The translations under genes were made by a program, and so were the position numbers. A DNA stretch of 64,000 nucleotides from Gremmenia infestans (taxonomy: Eukaryota; Ascomycota; Leotiomycetes; Helotiales; Hamatocanthoscyphaceae): contig JAFEVB010000026.1 of assembly GCA_032629725.1 (NCBI GenBank), positions 434,001 to 498,000 of the forward strand. Direction: 5' to 3'. The notes below the pieces were generated by a model. That model saw only the letters and a list, made by a program, of their open reading frames with translations, did not search any database and was not told where the DNA came from. Each line of letters starts with the position of its first letter. Position 1 is the stretch's first letter. This document shows positions 1 to 10,479 of the stretch, in pieces.

Positions 1-551
1 TCTCAGAAGAATCAACGGAGCTATTATAATGACCCATATTTTCTATACGGAACGCTTCGGCAGCCAGAGCCCCTTTTATTTCTGCATCAAATCTCCCCCG
101 CCAAAAGATGCCGAATTGATTCGCGACGGTGAGCTGCCCCTGCATAATAAAAGTCTCCAGATGTTACTTTCGAGACACCCAGTGTACGATCCACGAACTA
201 CTTCCATCTGAACAAAACAGCTTCTTCTATTTCCCCATTTTCCCAAAGCTTATTCCTTCATCGCATCAGCGAACTCCCAGATATTAAATTTCGCGTTGTT
301 TACGATATACCGTGTCGCGTACTATTTACCCGTTTGTTGCTTTACCTTCTCGTTCGTACACTCCTAGAAATCTGGCCATCACTTTTCCAGGAACGCAAAC
401 ACAACGCCGCAATATTGTTACTTCCTGGATAGTAGTTGTATCTACTACAGACTCGGGGCTTCGTTCCAGAATCAGTATACCGAATATTCATAACTTCCTT
501 GGTACAAGGAAGACACTGTTACATTTTGCTACCTAACACTATACTATACAA
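1..551. other. Upstream region, no gene seen
   Basis: Only short chance reading frames are present. The stretch leads into the start codon at 552 and probably holds the promoter and 5' leader of the next gene. It has no recognisable RNA gene or repeat. Confidence 0.5.
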
Positions 552-2706
552 ATGTCGGGAGGTGTCCGCAACCTACGCGCCATGTTCGAGATCAAAGATC
601 CGGCAGATCCTCCAGACCGAGGACGTTCACCAGGTGCTAGTTCATTGGGTGAGTCATTTCACTGAACTTTTTGTACCAGGCTGATAGTCTTCAGGTGGTG
701 CCAGCAGTGGCACCTCGCCTCGACCACTATCGAAAGTCCGGACAAGTTTTGTGGCAGTTGGAGGAAGTGGGCAAGTGGGCTCGGGATTGAAGAGGGATAC
801 AAGCGGTGAACCGAGCATGACAAGACGGCGAACAAGTTTCAGTATCGATGAGACAGATAATCCTAAGGCTACCGCCGAAAGGAAACAATCGATTGCTACC
901 GAGCTCGATGCCAGGAAACGCAGCTCGTTTGTGGAGGAAACAATACCGGAGACGGCAGTAGAGACACCGGCAATCGAACTGGACAGACAGTTGGGACATG
1001 GAAGTGGACTGGCCAAGACAAATAGTACGAAGCCTGTTGTGCTCAAGGAGGAGAAGAAGGCAGGTCCTCCGGCACATACAAATGGGAATTCGAGGCCTAC
1101 GATAGCAAAGACAGTGGAGAAGCCAGCAAGCAAGACGGCAAAACCGGCTCCTATAGCTACGGCGAGAACATCTGCGACGCTTAAAGCATCCCCAACAAAG
1201 ACACCACTTCCCAAGTCACCACTACCAAAAACGCCAACAACGCCTAGTAAGAGAGAGGCTCCTAGAAAGGTCGCGGAGATGAAGGTGGAGAAAAAGGTGG
1301 AGAAGAAACCCAGCAAAGCTACATTGGCACCTCGCCATAGCTCGAAACCACCTACAAGTCGAGCAACGACAGCTTCATCCGCTGCGGTTAGTAAGACAAA
1401 AATTGCAGCCTCTCCACCGCCTCAGACAGGATTCAAGAAGCCAAGACCAAGGTCACCAACCAAGCCAATCAAGCTCCCAGCATCTCTCACTGCACACACG
1501 GCTTCATCTGGATCCAAGACCACCAACTCGCCTCCAGCACCAGCTCGTCAATCACTAAGCCGTGCCTCTGGCAATGCCCAGCATACAAATGCCCTACATG
1601 CGCATCAAGCTGCATCCCGCTCTCCGAGTCGAGCAAGCACCGTCTCAAAGTCATCCACCGGGACCCGCAAACCCTCAACCCTCTCCAGCAGCGGCAGGCC
1701 ATCTCTCGGTCCTCCTCCGGCTCCAAAGAGACCAGCCTCGCGTCAAAGCCTGGGGCATCAGCCTGCACCAGCCGACGACTCTTTTCTTGCGCGCATGATG
1801 CGGCCTACTACTTCTTCCGCTAGCAAGACATCAGCGCAGCCTACGACACCTCCGACTAAAGCGCCGGTTGTTCATAAGGTTGTGAAGGATGGACCGCCGA
1901 AGATGGCGAGTATGGCAGCCAAGCCGAAGGAGGTTGTAAAGAATGTTGTGAAGACGGCCAAGGCGGTGGAGAAGAAGGTTGAGGCTGCTGCGCCTATCCC
2001 GAAGGCAAAGGAAGAGCCCAAGTCCATTGCTAAGACATTGGCTCCAGAGCCAAAGGTGGAGATACCAGAGGTCAAGGAGAAGGTGGTTGAGAGTTTGGCG
2101 GCGGAGCCGGCTCCTGGTCTTTCTGTTGAGTCCGAAAAGAGTGAGGAGAAGGTAGATATCGAAGAGCCTAAAGTTATTGAGCCGGAGATCGCTAAGCCAG
2201 AGCACCCGGAGGTCATTGAGGAATATGTCGTCCTGGAGACTGCCCACGAGGAGCCAACCCTGCTCGAGGCTGAGAATGAATCTGTTCCTATTGAGCTTAC
2301 CCCAGCAGCCGCCGAAGAGGAAGTTTCTGCTCCTGAACCCATCGAGGAGGAAATCGTCCCGGAGAAAGTTGAGGAAGAAAAGGAGCCCGCAATTGAGCCT
2401 GAGGTTGTCGAGAAAGAGGTACTAATCGCCGCTAAAATCGAGGACCCAGTCATCGAAAAGGCGGTATCAACCGCGGTTCCAATCGAAGAGGCAGAATTCA
2501 CCGAGAAGGAGCCAGAGTCAACCCCCATCGTCGAGCTCGAGCCGACCAAAGAGGACGAGCCAACGATCATCTCAACCCCAACAGTAGAGCCAGCTCTCAA
2601 ATCACCAGTAGTAGAAGATCCAGCAGATGTCAAAGCACGCGAAGAGATCGAGCTTCTGAATGCACAGGTATTGAAGGCGGCATCGGAGGGGGAGGATATC
2701 GATTGA
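552..2706 (+). CDS. Low-complexity Pro/Ala/Lys/Glu-rich protein, unknown function
   Basis: Two exons, 552-648 and 695-2706 (702 aa), joined across a 46-bp GTGAGT..CAG intron; the ATG at 552 keeps the downstream frame open. The N-terminus (GVRNLRAMFE, followed after about 40 residues by SKVRTSFVAV) is compact and looks conserved; I recall similar starts in other fungal hypothetical proteins. Residues of about 60-400 are Ser/Thr/Pro/Lys-rich with many SPTK/PSRAS-type short repeats. Residues of about 400-690 are a highly charged EEPKV/EPEVVEKE-type stretch. I see no transmembrane segment, signal peptide or catalytic motif. It is probably an intrinsically disordered scaffold or cytoskeleton-associated protein, but that is a guess. 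The long reading frames on the opposite strand are composition shadows. Confidence 0.8.
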
Positions 2707-3139
2707 AAGAATAGGTGTTTATTTTTACATTCTTAAACAAGATGAGATGTAGGAGGGAGATTCTTTGCATGCACGATGTAGCTTGCCATGCATTTTGTAT
2801 CTGTAAATTGGAGATTAAAATTCAGCGAAGCATTGCATTAGTTACAAAAAAAGCTCTTTTGTTCGCGTTCGCGTGAAGTGGAGAGGCAGGATAGATCTTG
2901 AGGGCCGAGTGTTGGTTACAGTAAGCAATTAGACAAAATTTAATACTTGGAATGGGTATTCGTTTTCGATTTCTGTTTTATTCAAGACTGCATCCTTGCT
3001 TGCGTTGCTGTACACATATGTTTCATTCCCATGTCCATATCATCTTATCTTCCTTCTTAGTACGTCGCTCTTTCTGATCCTCCACGGTGTTTCATTCAAT
3101 ACTCTGTCTCTAACCATGTTACTCGTGTGCTGTACGGTA
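2707..3139. other. Intergenic, 3' flank of preceding gene
   Basis: No gene is seen. The AT-rich stretch just after the stop codon at 2706 is probably the 3' UTR and polyadenylation region. Confidence 0.4.
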
Positions 3140-3517
3140 CTACAGCGTGGAAAGGGACGTACCCTTGAACAGTACTTTCCGTACTCCTTTACTTATTGCT
3201 CCAATTAACTGCGAGCGAGCGTTGAGCGGCGTGGCGTGGCGAGTAGAAGTGAAGGGAATGTGTATGAAAGGAAATTCAAGCTGCCTCAGATCACGCCCAT
3301 AAGCAAAAAGTATGAACTTACCAAAACTTCCAAACAAAGGAAACTCCCATTCCACCCCCTCTTCGAGGCCCATCTCCTCAAAGTACATTTTCAGTTGTTT
3401 TGTATCTTCCCAGCGAAGGAGTTCGATACCCCTGGATTCCGGGCCCAGAATCCACTTCACTACCAGCGTCCCAATGGTAGACCTCAGATATCGAGTTTCG
3501 TTGCCGGCTTTGTTCAT
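3140..3517 (-). CDS. Possible small hypothetical protein
   Basis: A 125-codon frame starting at the ATG at 3517. The middle part (SRGIELLRWED, then MYFEEMGLEEGVEWEFP and GSFGKFILFAYGRD) has a protein-like residue mix, whereas the last 40 residues look like read-through of non-coding DNA. It may be one exon of a larger gene or the relic of a gene broken up in this repeat-rich area. I recognise no family. Confidence 0.28.
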   Translation of the reverse strand: MNKAGNETRYLRSTIGTLVVKWILGPESRGIELLRWEDTKQLKMYFEEMGLEEGVEWEFPLFGSFGKFILFAYGRDLRQLEFPFIHIPFTSTRHATPLNARSQLIGAISKGVRKVLFKGTSLSTL

Positions 3518-3647
3518 GGGAAATCCCAATCAATGTTGATAAGAAATCGAAATGACATGCAGTAGAGACTATCCTCAAAGTCTTTGAAGGGAGCAGTGCT
3601 TTCGCGAACACCCATACGGCATGCATGGAAATGGCGCCGCTAACCGT

Positions 3648-3697
3648 GAGCTCTCTCTAAGCGAGGCCTTTTTCGTCGCGAGCTTAAAGAGAGAGCT
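3648..3697. repeat. Short inverted repeat (hairpin)
   Basis: GAGCTCTCTCTAAGC at 3648-3662 faces GCTTAAAGAGAGAGCT at 3682-3697, giving a stem of about 14 bp with one bulge and a 19-nt loop. It lies in a gene-free stretch beside the LINE insertion. It could be a small foldback element or the end of a degraded transposon; no function is visible. Confidence 0.5.
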
Positions 3698-4008
3698 GAC
3701 GATTACGGTATATTGAGTTGGTTCCGGGCTGTCGCAGTATCATTCATGACATCGCATCAAGACTGAGATCTCTGTGTGTGTTAGCTTGGGGTGAATTCTG
3801 AAGTGTGGAAGACATGGTGTGAGATGATCTGAGGGGAGGCAGCTCGAGATCAAGGGTTTAGGGTTTGGGGGAAAGAGATGTGGGCGATTTAGCGGTGGAT
3901 CGAGGATTAATTGGGGTTGGTTGAGGTCATTGAAGTGGTCTCTGAAAGGTGACGTGTTGATTTCGATTCCGCAACGTCTTGCGGCTTGAACCTTTGTGGA
4001 TGGTGTTG

Positions 4009-4021
4009 GAAATGCGGTAGT
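4009..4021. repeat. Target-site duplication, left copy
   Basis: GAAATGCGGTAGT, matched at 12 of 13 positions by GAAATGCGGCAGT at 5301-5313. The two copies bracket the LINE fragment exactly as a target-primed insertion would leave them. Confidence 0.7.
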
Positions 4022-5300
4022 TTAGTTTAGTTTAGTTTTGTTTAACGCCGGGGGAGAGAGACCGTAGGTCTTCTCCAAGCCTCCCAGGGGGCATTAGGGC
4101 GTGACTAGCTAGGAATTTACAAGTGTATACACCAAACCTAGGAGCCAGAATTCAGCCATATAGGCGCCAGGCAAGTGCCCCTCCAGCCAATCTTCTCCCT
4201 CCGCCAATTTGAAAGAGATATTTGTATAGTAAGTTTTTCCAAGGAAATGATTAGGTGATATAATGTCAAAAAGGTTATAAGCCCGGAGTAGGGCAGGGTG
4301 TTAAGGCAATCAAGCGCCGTAGAGCAATGCCCAAGTGGGCAGGTGTGTAGCGTAAGCCGGTGGTGTGTAAAAGGAAAACAATAACAAAAGCAGACTCCAA
4401 ACTCCCTCCCTCAAACTTATATAGTTGTACATAGCCAAATATAACCTATTTTCTAACAGACAAATAAAATCGCATCATGATCAACCTTAGCTGTGACTAT
4501 GTTTTCGTCCTACCTCCCCCTTTAAACTAACCCTCCAGCAGCCCCACTCCCCCTTCCCCTAATAAACCCTATCTAGGACAGATTGCGTTGTAGAAGTTAG
4601 TGACTCCTAGGTATCATGCAAACAAGCTAGCGTTTGCTAGCAGCAGCTAGTAGTAATTGTTCCTTGTGCAAGTAGAGTCCCTAGGCTGTACCCAGCCCTT
4701 ATCATTATCCCCCGGCCATAGCCATCATTTGATTAACTATCAAGTTTTGGTGCATTCCACAATATGTTTAGGCGTTTTAGACCTCCCACAGGTGCAGGTA
4801 GCGTTATAGTCTTGGTGGTTAAAGTGCTTGTGATACCAGTTGAAGTCGCCATGCGAAGTGCGTAGTGCTAACCACCTCCTAAGGACCCTCCTATTAACCT
4901 TTAGCAAGATAGGGCACTTATTTAAGGCGGTAAATTTGCCGCTATGCTTTCAATAGTGCGCTGATAGCCGTAACTGCGCTAGGGTCCACGCACCAAGCTC
5001 AGAGAGGCGCAATAGCTTTTTCCCAATAGCTCTAATGCCTACAGACGTCGGTCCTAAGTCAGGTTCAAAATCGGTAGACTAAGCCCCTGCTTTGGCCTGC
5101 CTATCCGCCTCCTCATTTCCTTCAATGTCAACATAGCCCGGGGACCACTTAACCTTTACCATTTCAGAGTCAGCTAACTTATAAAAAGCAGTGAAGATGT
5201 GTTGTCCTAAAGTGAAGGAGAGCCCCTTAGACACTAGATCGCAGCGGTGTTATCCAGGCAAACCGTAACATTTCGAAATATGTCATACTCAGGGAGAGTA
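4022..5300 (-). mobile_element. 5'-truncated Tad1-like LINE (non-LTR retrotransposon) fragment
   Basis: Read on the minus strand, about 1.28 kb. The 5' end starts inside an RNase H domain (VTVCLDNTAAI, then VKVKWSPGYVDIEGNEEADR), continues through the usual post-RNase H region (LGAWTLAQLRLSAHY, NRRVLRRWLALRTSHGDFNW) and a terminal zinc-knuckle-like motif (CTCGRSKTPKHIVEC, near 4745-4800). It ends in a long 3' UTR and a tail of AAACTA repeats at about 4020-4045. Several in-frame stops (TAG/TGA) show that it is dead. Flanking target duplications and loss of the 5' end are typical of LINE integration. Much of the frame survives, so degradation is moderate. Confidence 0.82.
4740..5300 (-). pseudogene. 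RNase H / zinc-knuckle remnant of LINE ORF2
   Basis: Coding remnant within the LINE. The frame reads from the 5' truncation point at about 5300 through the WSPGYVDIEGNEEADR signature to the CxC..H..C knuckle, broken by stops after KAGA (near 5090) and HY (near 4945). The reverse transcriptase and endonuclease are absent because the element is 5'-truncated. No functional product is expected. Confidence 0.78.
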
Positions 5301-5313
5301 GAAATGCGGCAGT
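5301..5313. repeat. Target-site duplication, right copy
   Basis: GAAATGCGGCAGT, the partner of the copy at 4009-4021 with one C/T difference. The change is a transition, compatible with later mutation of one copy. Confidence 0.7.
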
Positions 5314-8300
5314 GTGTTGGAGGAGGTCGGAAAATTTGAAAGGAGGATTTGTTTCCGACTTATGAGTCAACTATGCACTTGCTGTGAAGACTCTGCCTGC
5401 TGTTGACACTAGTGAGCCGGAGGGTGCTTGTTTGATGTGAATTGGAAGGCCCAAGCTCAACCACCTATACTGGCTTGGGGTGAATTCTGATCGTGGGTTC
5501 AGAGAGCAGCGTGGTGGAAAGGCCAACAGCTGAGAGGGGGCGATGGAATTGATACCGTGCAAGTATTTCTCAGATGAAGGCGTCGCAGCAGCAAGGCTGA
5601 AGATCTGGACTTTGTTTTGCAGCGGGTTTGTCAAGTCTTTCCAGAGTGCTTTCACCTTTGAGAGGCGTAAGGAAGAAGCCGAACAAATAATTTAAGCTGA
5701 AGGCACCAACTCTAACTCTTGGGTCTGCAGGAAAGGCAGCTTTTTGTCCTAGTGGGAAAAGGCAGCTTATGGGGTGATGGTAGTAGCATGCGTTGTTGTA
5801 GCTGGAAATGTTCGGTGGAGAGGAAAGTGTTCGAAGAAATTACGCATCAAAGACGTCTAGCGGACCCTTTTATAAGGGCAACCTTTTACTAGCATAATTC
5901 AAGCGAAGTGTCTAGTCCTAGAACGGTGAATTTTACACCAGCTCCGGAGGGGGGCGATGCAAAAAGATATTGAATAGTCAACTCCCCGAAGAGTCTGCTT
6001 GATTTCACATGTTTCAAGCCTTAAGGAGACGAGTAGGCTTAATGAAGACAATTGATACGCCACAACACCTATATTAGCTAAGAGGTTAAGGTTGTCGAGA
6101 CTCTATTGAAGAATTAGTTATTACAACAGATTCCTCTACTTTAAACAGACTCCCGCAGCAGTCTAACTATTTATTCATAGATGAAGTTTTACTTCAAGTG
6201 ATATGAATGGTGCTGAAATGAGGTGCAAACGAGGAGCATGTCGTCAGATAGAACGATGCAGATAGACTTTACTACTAAGGGGGTGTATAAAACTTCCTCG
6301 ACCTCTTTAACATATAGCTTAGCGGTTGCTTAATGAAAAAGCATATTAGAAAGGGTCAAGAGCTCTGGATTTCAAACGGGACAAAAAGAATAAAAAGTGA
6401 TCGTAGTCAAGCCGGCGCAATATCCTTATCTAAACGTGAAATGAGGGAGTTACTTACGGATCGCATATCAGGGCCTCTAAGCTGGCGCGTAAAGTCGCGT
6501 GCCGAATGTTGTCTGTTGCCGTACCCGTAGTGAGCTACATTTTGCGATATGTGCAACGCCGAAATTTTCTTAGATTTTTAGACTCCCTCAAGACAGACTT
6601 GTCTTAAGTATATTAATATTTTTAAGTTTTGAATTTCAAGAAGGCCAAGGACCAACTAATGATTAACGAACCCTATTTAATATTAGTAACTAGAAGTGAA
6701 TCTTAACTTGAAGAGATTCTATGCCGGCTTGACCTGTTTTGATTAATAAAACTGCATATTTGATATTATATAGACGGATCGGGAGAAAGAATCCTTGCCT
6801 ATTTATAGTAGCGGAAATAGTGAAAATTCGGTGATATGAACTTTTAGGTTATTTTTTAAGGCTATAATGATATCCTTAGTATATGATATCATTATTTAAG
6901 AAACGCTATCAAGTCTTGTTCGTCGTTACTTCGCAAAGTGATACAAGTAAAAAGAAAGGGGGAAAGTCACGTGGCATTATATAATCTCGTTAATATCTAA
7001 TTATCATAATAATATACATTAAAGTTCTAGTATAATTGATTAAATGATATGAACTTCGGTTGGAAAGGGGCTCCGGAGGCCTCTATCACCCCAACCTCTA
7101 TAAAGCACTCTGCGAAACTTAAAAGGAAGTATTATAATCCGCTTAGCAAAAAGCACTCGACTCGGCGCTCATACTTATGAAGGTGTGGCGTCCATATTAA
7201 AAAGGGCCCTGTACTTCTTGTAAAGTCTAGAATCAAACTAAACAAAGCGTTCTTAGGTTTACCTTTATTATTATGCACATTTACCTAGATAGAGCTCTTG
7301 TTTTTCGGGTTTGCGGCGCGGTTTTAGATCGCTTAGGAGGAAAAGGGGTAACGAGTAAGGTACTTTATAACTCGCAACGCAAAGAATTTTCCTACTTTAG
7401 TCTTGGAATAATGTCCTATACAAGACATAATAGAATGGCTTTGTACCGAAGGACCTCCTTCCGATGATTCCTGGACTGGCTCTAGAGGCAGATTCTAAGT
7501 CATTCTTTTGCATTTCAGTTGGCCCATAAGTCAGTCCATGTGGAAATTGCGTCTAGGCAGCCTTCCTTTCGCCCAATGTGGGGATTCCACCCGTTACATT
7601 TCCCGCCCGGCTGTTGAAGTATAATAGTATATTCCGAAATTCAAGGGCCTATATACTCGGGATAGACAAGCATTATCTTGTAATTGCCGCATTTGAATTA
7701 CAGATTTCGACTTTAGCTGCGGGGACAAGTCTTGCTCCTTACCGCTGTGTTTGAAAACATAATTTGAGGCTGTTTACTAGGCCATTTTCGAAGTGAATTT
7801 CTTTCGCGTTGCAATTCTATCATCCGTGGACATTCAAAGGACAACATAGGTGATTGGAGAGTGCTATAAGATTATCGCGCTTTTCTTGACGAATAGCTAT
7901 GTTCAGTTGGAAGAAGGATTTGCAGTCAAGTATCCTCATGCTATTAATACCTACCGTTGCCTCGTCGCTTACTAAGCTTGTTATTCAGCTACGCTAAGTG
8001 ACATGTACAAGACTACCAAGTTCGTGCGATGATCCCAATATCCTGACAGAAGTCGTAAAATAGAGGCTCTATTGTACAAGCTAGATGAACAGCGAATCGA
8101 AGTTTGCTAATACCAGGTCTTTGTGAATCCAGGACAATCGGCCTAAAACTTGACCAGTAGAAATGGGTACACTTTTGCGCTAAGAGCTCTTGCAGCGTTG
8201 TTTTTTGAGGATATACTTCTAAAACAATCCTAGCTCGGAATGAATGGAACGAAAAGTGCCGAGATGTGAAAGCCTAAAATGGTGTGAATCGCTTCTTCTA

Positions 8301-8426
8301 TAAGAGGAAAGCCTATGTAAATTAACATCCAATATACCTCTTCCACTAAAAGGCGGAACGCTTGAACTTCTGCTTTTTTTTTAACCATTGTCTCAGTTTT
8401 ACTCCTGCTATTTAGTCTAGCCAAGC
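5314..8426. other. Gene-poor AT-rich island, probably RIP-degraded repeats
   Basis: About 3 kb without a convincing gene. The stretch 6540-7060 is especially rich in A, T and TpA, and every frame is cut by stops; the longest frames (about 60-95 codons) show no family resemblance. An 11-bp perfect inverted repeat, ATAATGATATC, lies at 6864-6874 and 6885-6895. An 18-bp word, GCTTGGGGTGAATTCTGA, near 5473-5490 also occurs near 3783-3800 on the other side of the LINE. The last few hundred bases presumably hold the promoter of the gene at 8427. Confidence 0.5.
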
Positions 8427-9632
8427 ATGTCGAATCCGGTATGTTTTCTTTTCCTCTCTCTGCCTTTCCAGATTTCCCTGGATTTGTTATATTAGAATTA
8501 CCCTACCTTTAATTTTGGGGTTTCTTCTGTCCTTTACTGACTTGACCATATCCAGGGCGATGCCACTGCAATCGCATACGCTGCTGCGACTCGGGCACTT
8601 TCAATCATCGCCGGTAGCATCATTTCGTTTTCAATAGCAACGATCTTTATCTTTGCTCGGCTATATTCTCGAGGAATCGTCATGCGAAATTGGGGACATG
8701 ATGATACATGGATCACTATCTCGTGGGTTAGTTATAGAGTTCAAGCCTTGATAGTATGAGAAGCTGACCTTTCGCAACAGATATTATCTTTGAGCCTGGT
8801 AACGATAAGTTGCCTATTCACCAACTACGGCTCTGGTCGACATCAAACAACAGTACCTCTGAAAGATGTTGTGCCTCAACTGAAATTGGCCTTTGCCCAG
8901 CGTCTTATCTATCAATTAGCACTGGGCACAACGAAGATTAGTCTCTGCTACTTTTACCTACGCATCTTCACAAACAATGCAGGCAAATGGATCCCCTACA
9001 CAATCATGGGCTTTGCCTCCTGCTATACCGTCGCCCTCTTTCTTGTTACCATGTTTGGATGCATCACTACGAGCGACATTTGGAACCTTTACCCAACAGG
9101 GCGTTGCACTGGTGCCCACGGCCGCCTCGTTGTAATCTACGCGTCTGGGACTTTGAGCATTTCGACGGATATTCTGCTTCTGATTTTCGCCATCCAAAGA
9201 TTTGTAGGTTCTGCCAATCTCTCGGCGTTATGAGCAGCGAGACAATAACTGACTCTTCTTAGTATCTTTGCAGATGGCCAGGAGACAGAAGGTAGCTCTG
9301 TTATCGGTCATGTCTATGAGCATCATGGTCATCATTGCGGCGATACTTAGGATGGTTCTTTCAGCCAAGACTCAGCATAGCAAAGACTTTAGCTGTAAGA
9401 CAATCCTCCATTTTCTGTGCGCTGATGCGCTGGGGATTTTATCTGACAGTTTTGTACAGGGGATGGCATAGATATTGCAGTCTGGACTGGCGTTGAAGTA
9501 AACGCCGGTCTCTTCTGCGCGTCAGCGCCCGCCATCAAGCCCCTCCTTCGAAAATTCGTACCTAGCCTACTCTCATCTTCGAGTGGCAAACGCACGTCGT
9601 ACAACCGCAGTGGAAAGGGGGCTTACGGCTAG
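8427..9632 (+). CDS. Fungal rhodopsin-domain (PTH11/SAT4-like) integral membrane protein
   Basis: Five exons, 8427-8438, 8556-8726, 8781-9203, 9274-9394 and 9460-9632, give 299 aa; all junctions are GT..AG and in phase. The product has about seven hydrophobic segments and the hallmarks of the fungal integral-membrane family: an early ARLYSR..WGHDD loop, LAFAQRLIYQLALGTTKISLCYFYLRIF, a Cys-containing GRC loop, MARRQKVALLSVM after helix 5, and DFSW..DIAVWTGVEVNAGLFCASAPAIKPLLRKF near the end. The acceptor at 9273 is preferred to the one at 9262 because only it keeps the frame. The four-codon first exon is the least certain part. Members of this family are orphan plasma-membrane proteins, some with receptor-like roles. 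Confidence 0.82.
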
Positions 9633-10479
9633 GGCTTACGGCTAGGGCTCTCGCTTTGGTAGGCCGGACATCACAGGCTCGCGACTTGGCGGGAAAATAT
9701 CCGACCAGATTGAGCTTCAGAGTCATTTAATTGCCAGACCTTTAAACCGAGTCTCGGAAGAAGGGCTCTGCAGTTCTGATTAATAAAGCATGGCGGGGTG
9801 ATGTGTCGCCTGGTGGAGACTCTGAGTGTGAGAGAAGAGTCCTTGGAATAATTGACGAGCCTGGGAAAAATGGGTGTTAAGAAGTTTGAGCATGTGTAAG
9901 AAAATAAGCCAAACAATTTGACATCATCTTTAAACGCATGAACGAGGTTATACTATTATAGCCACAGGAATTTTCACAACAAGACTTGTGTGATCTACAC
10001 CGTCTTTCTCAGGCCGGCCCAGCTTCAAGTCAGGTCAGGTCAGGTCAGATCTATTCAACTCTTACTTTTCAACGAGGGGACGACCTAGACTGACCCTTGG
10101 CATTGGCCTTAAAAAAAGGTTTGTCTTATAAGTCCATTGGTAATTTACGGCCGTATCCATAAAAAGAAGAAACCTCGCGCACGGTGGATAGAAAATTTGG
10201 CATCAATCTAGAATGTGCCAGTTTGCGTGGGACATCAAAAGTCGATGATAATAAATGAAAGAATAAACCAACTTGTTATCATGTGATCGGTGAGATGCGA
10301 GGTACACCAATATGATGGAATGTGGATTCACTTGTTGTAGGTGTTGCTATAAAGTGTCCTCCATGTCCCCCTCAACTAGAGAATATAATCACATCACTTT
10401 GACATTTGTTTCCACACCATATGCTACTCACGCTTCACCCGCTTTAGCTGTCCATCATGAAACTTTGGCATAACTCGAC
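9633..10479. other. Intergenic between convergent genes
   Basis: Contains a 12-bp tandem duplication right at the upstream stop codon (GGCTTACGGCTA repeated, about 9620-9645) and a short (CAGGT) repeat near 10030. No gene is recognised. The part below 10480 is probably the 3' UTR of the arabinofuranosidase gene. Confidence 0.45.

Noticed and set aside
1872..2633. 253-codon frame on the minus strand over the low-complexity gene
   Set aside because: Ser/Gly/Thr/Val composition is a shadow of the Lys/Glu/Pro-rich coding strand; no motif.
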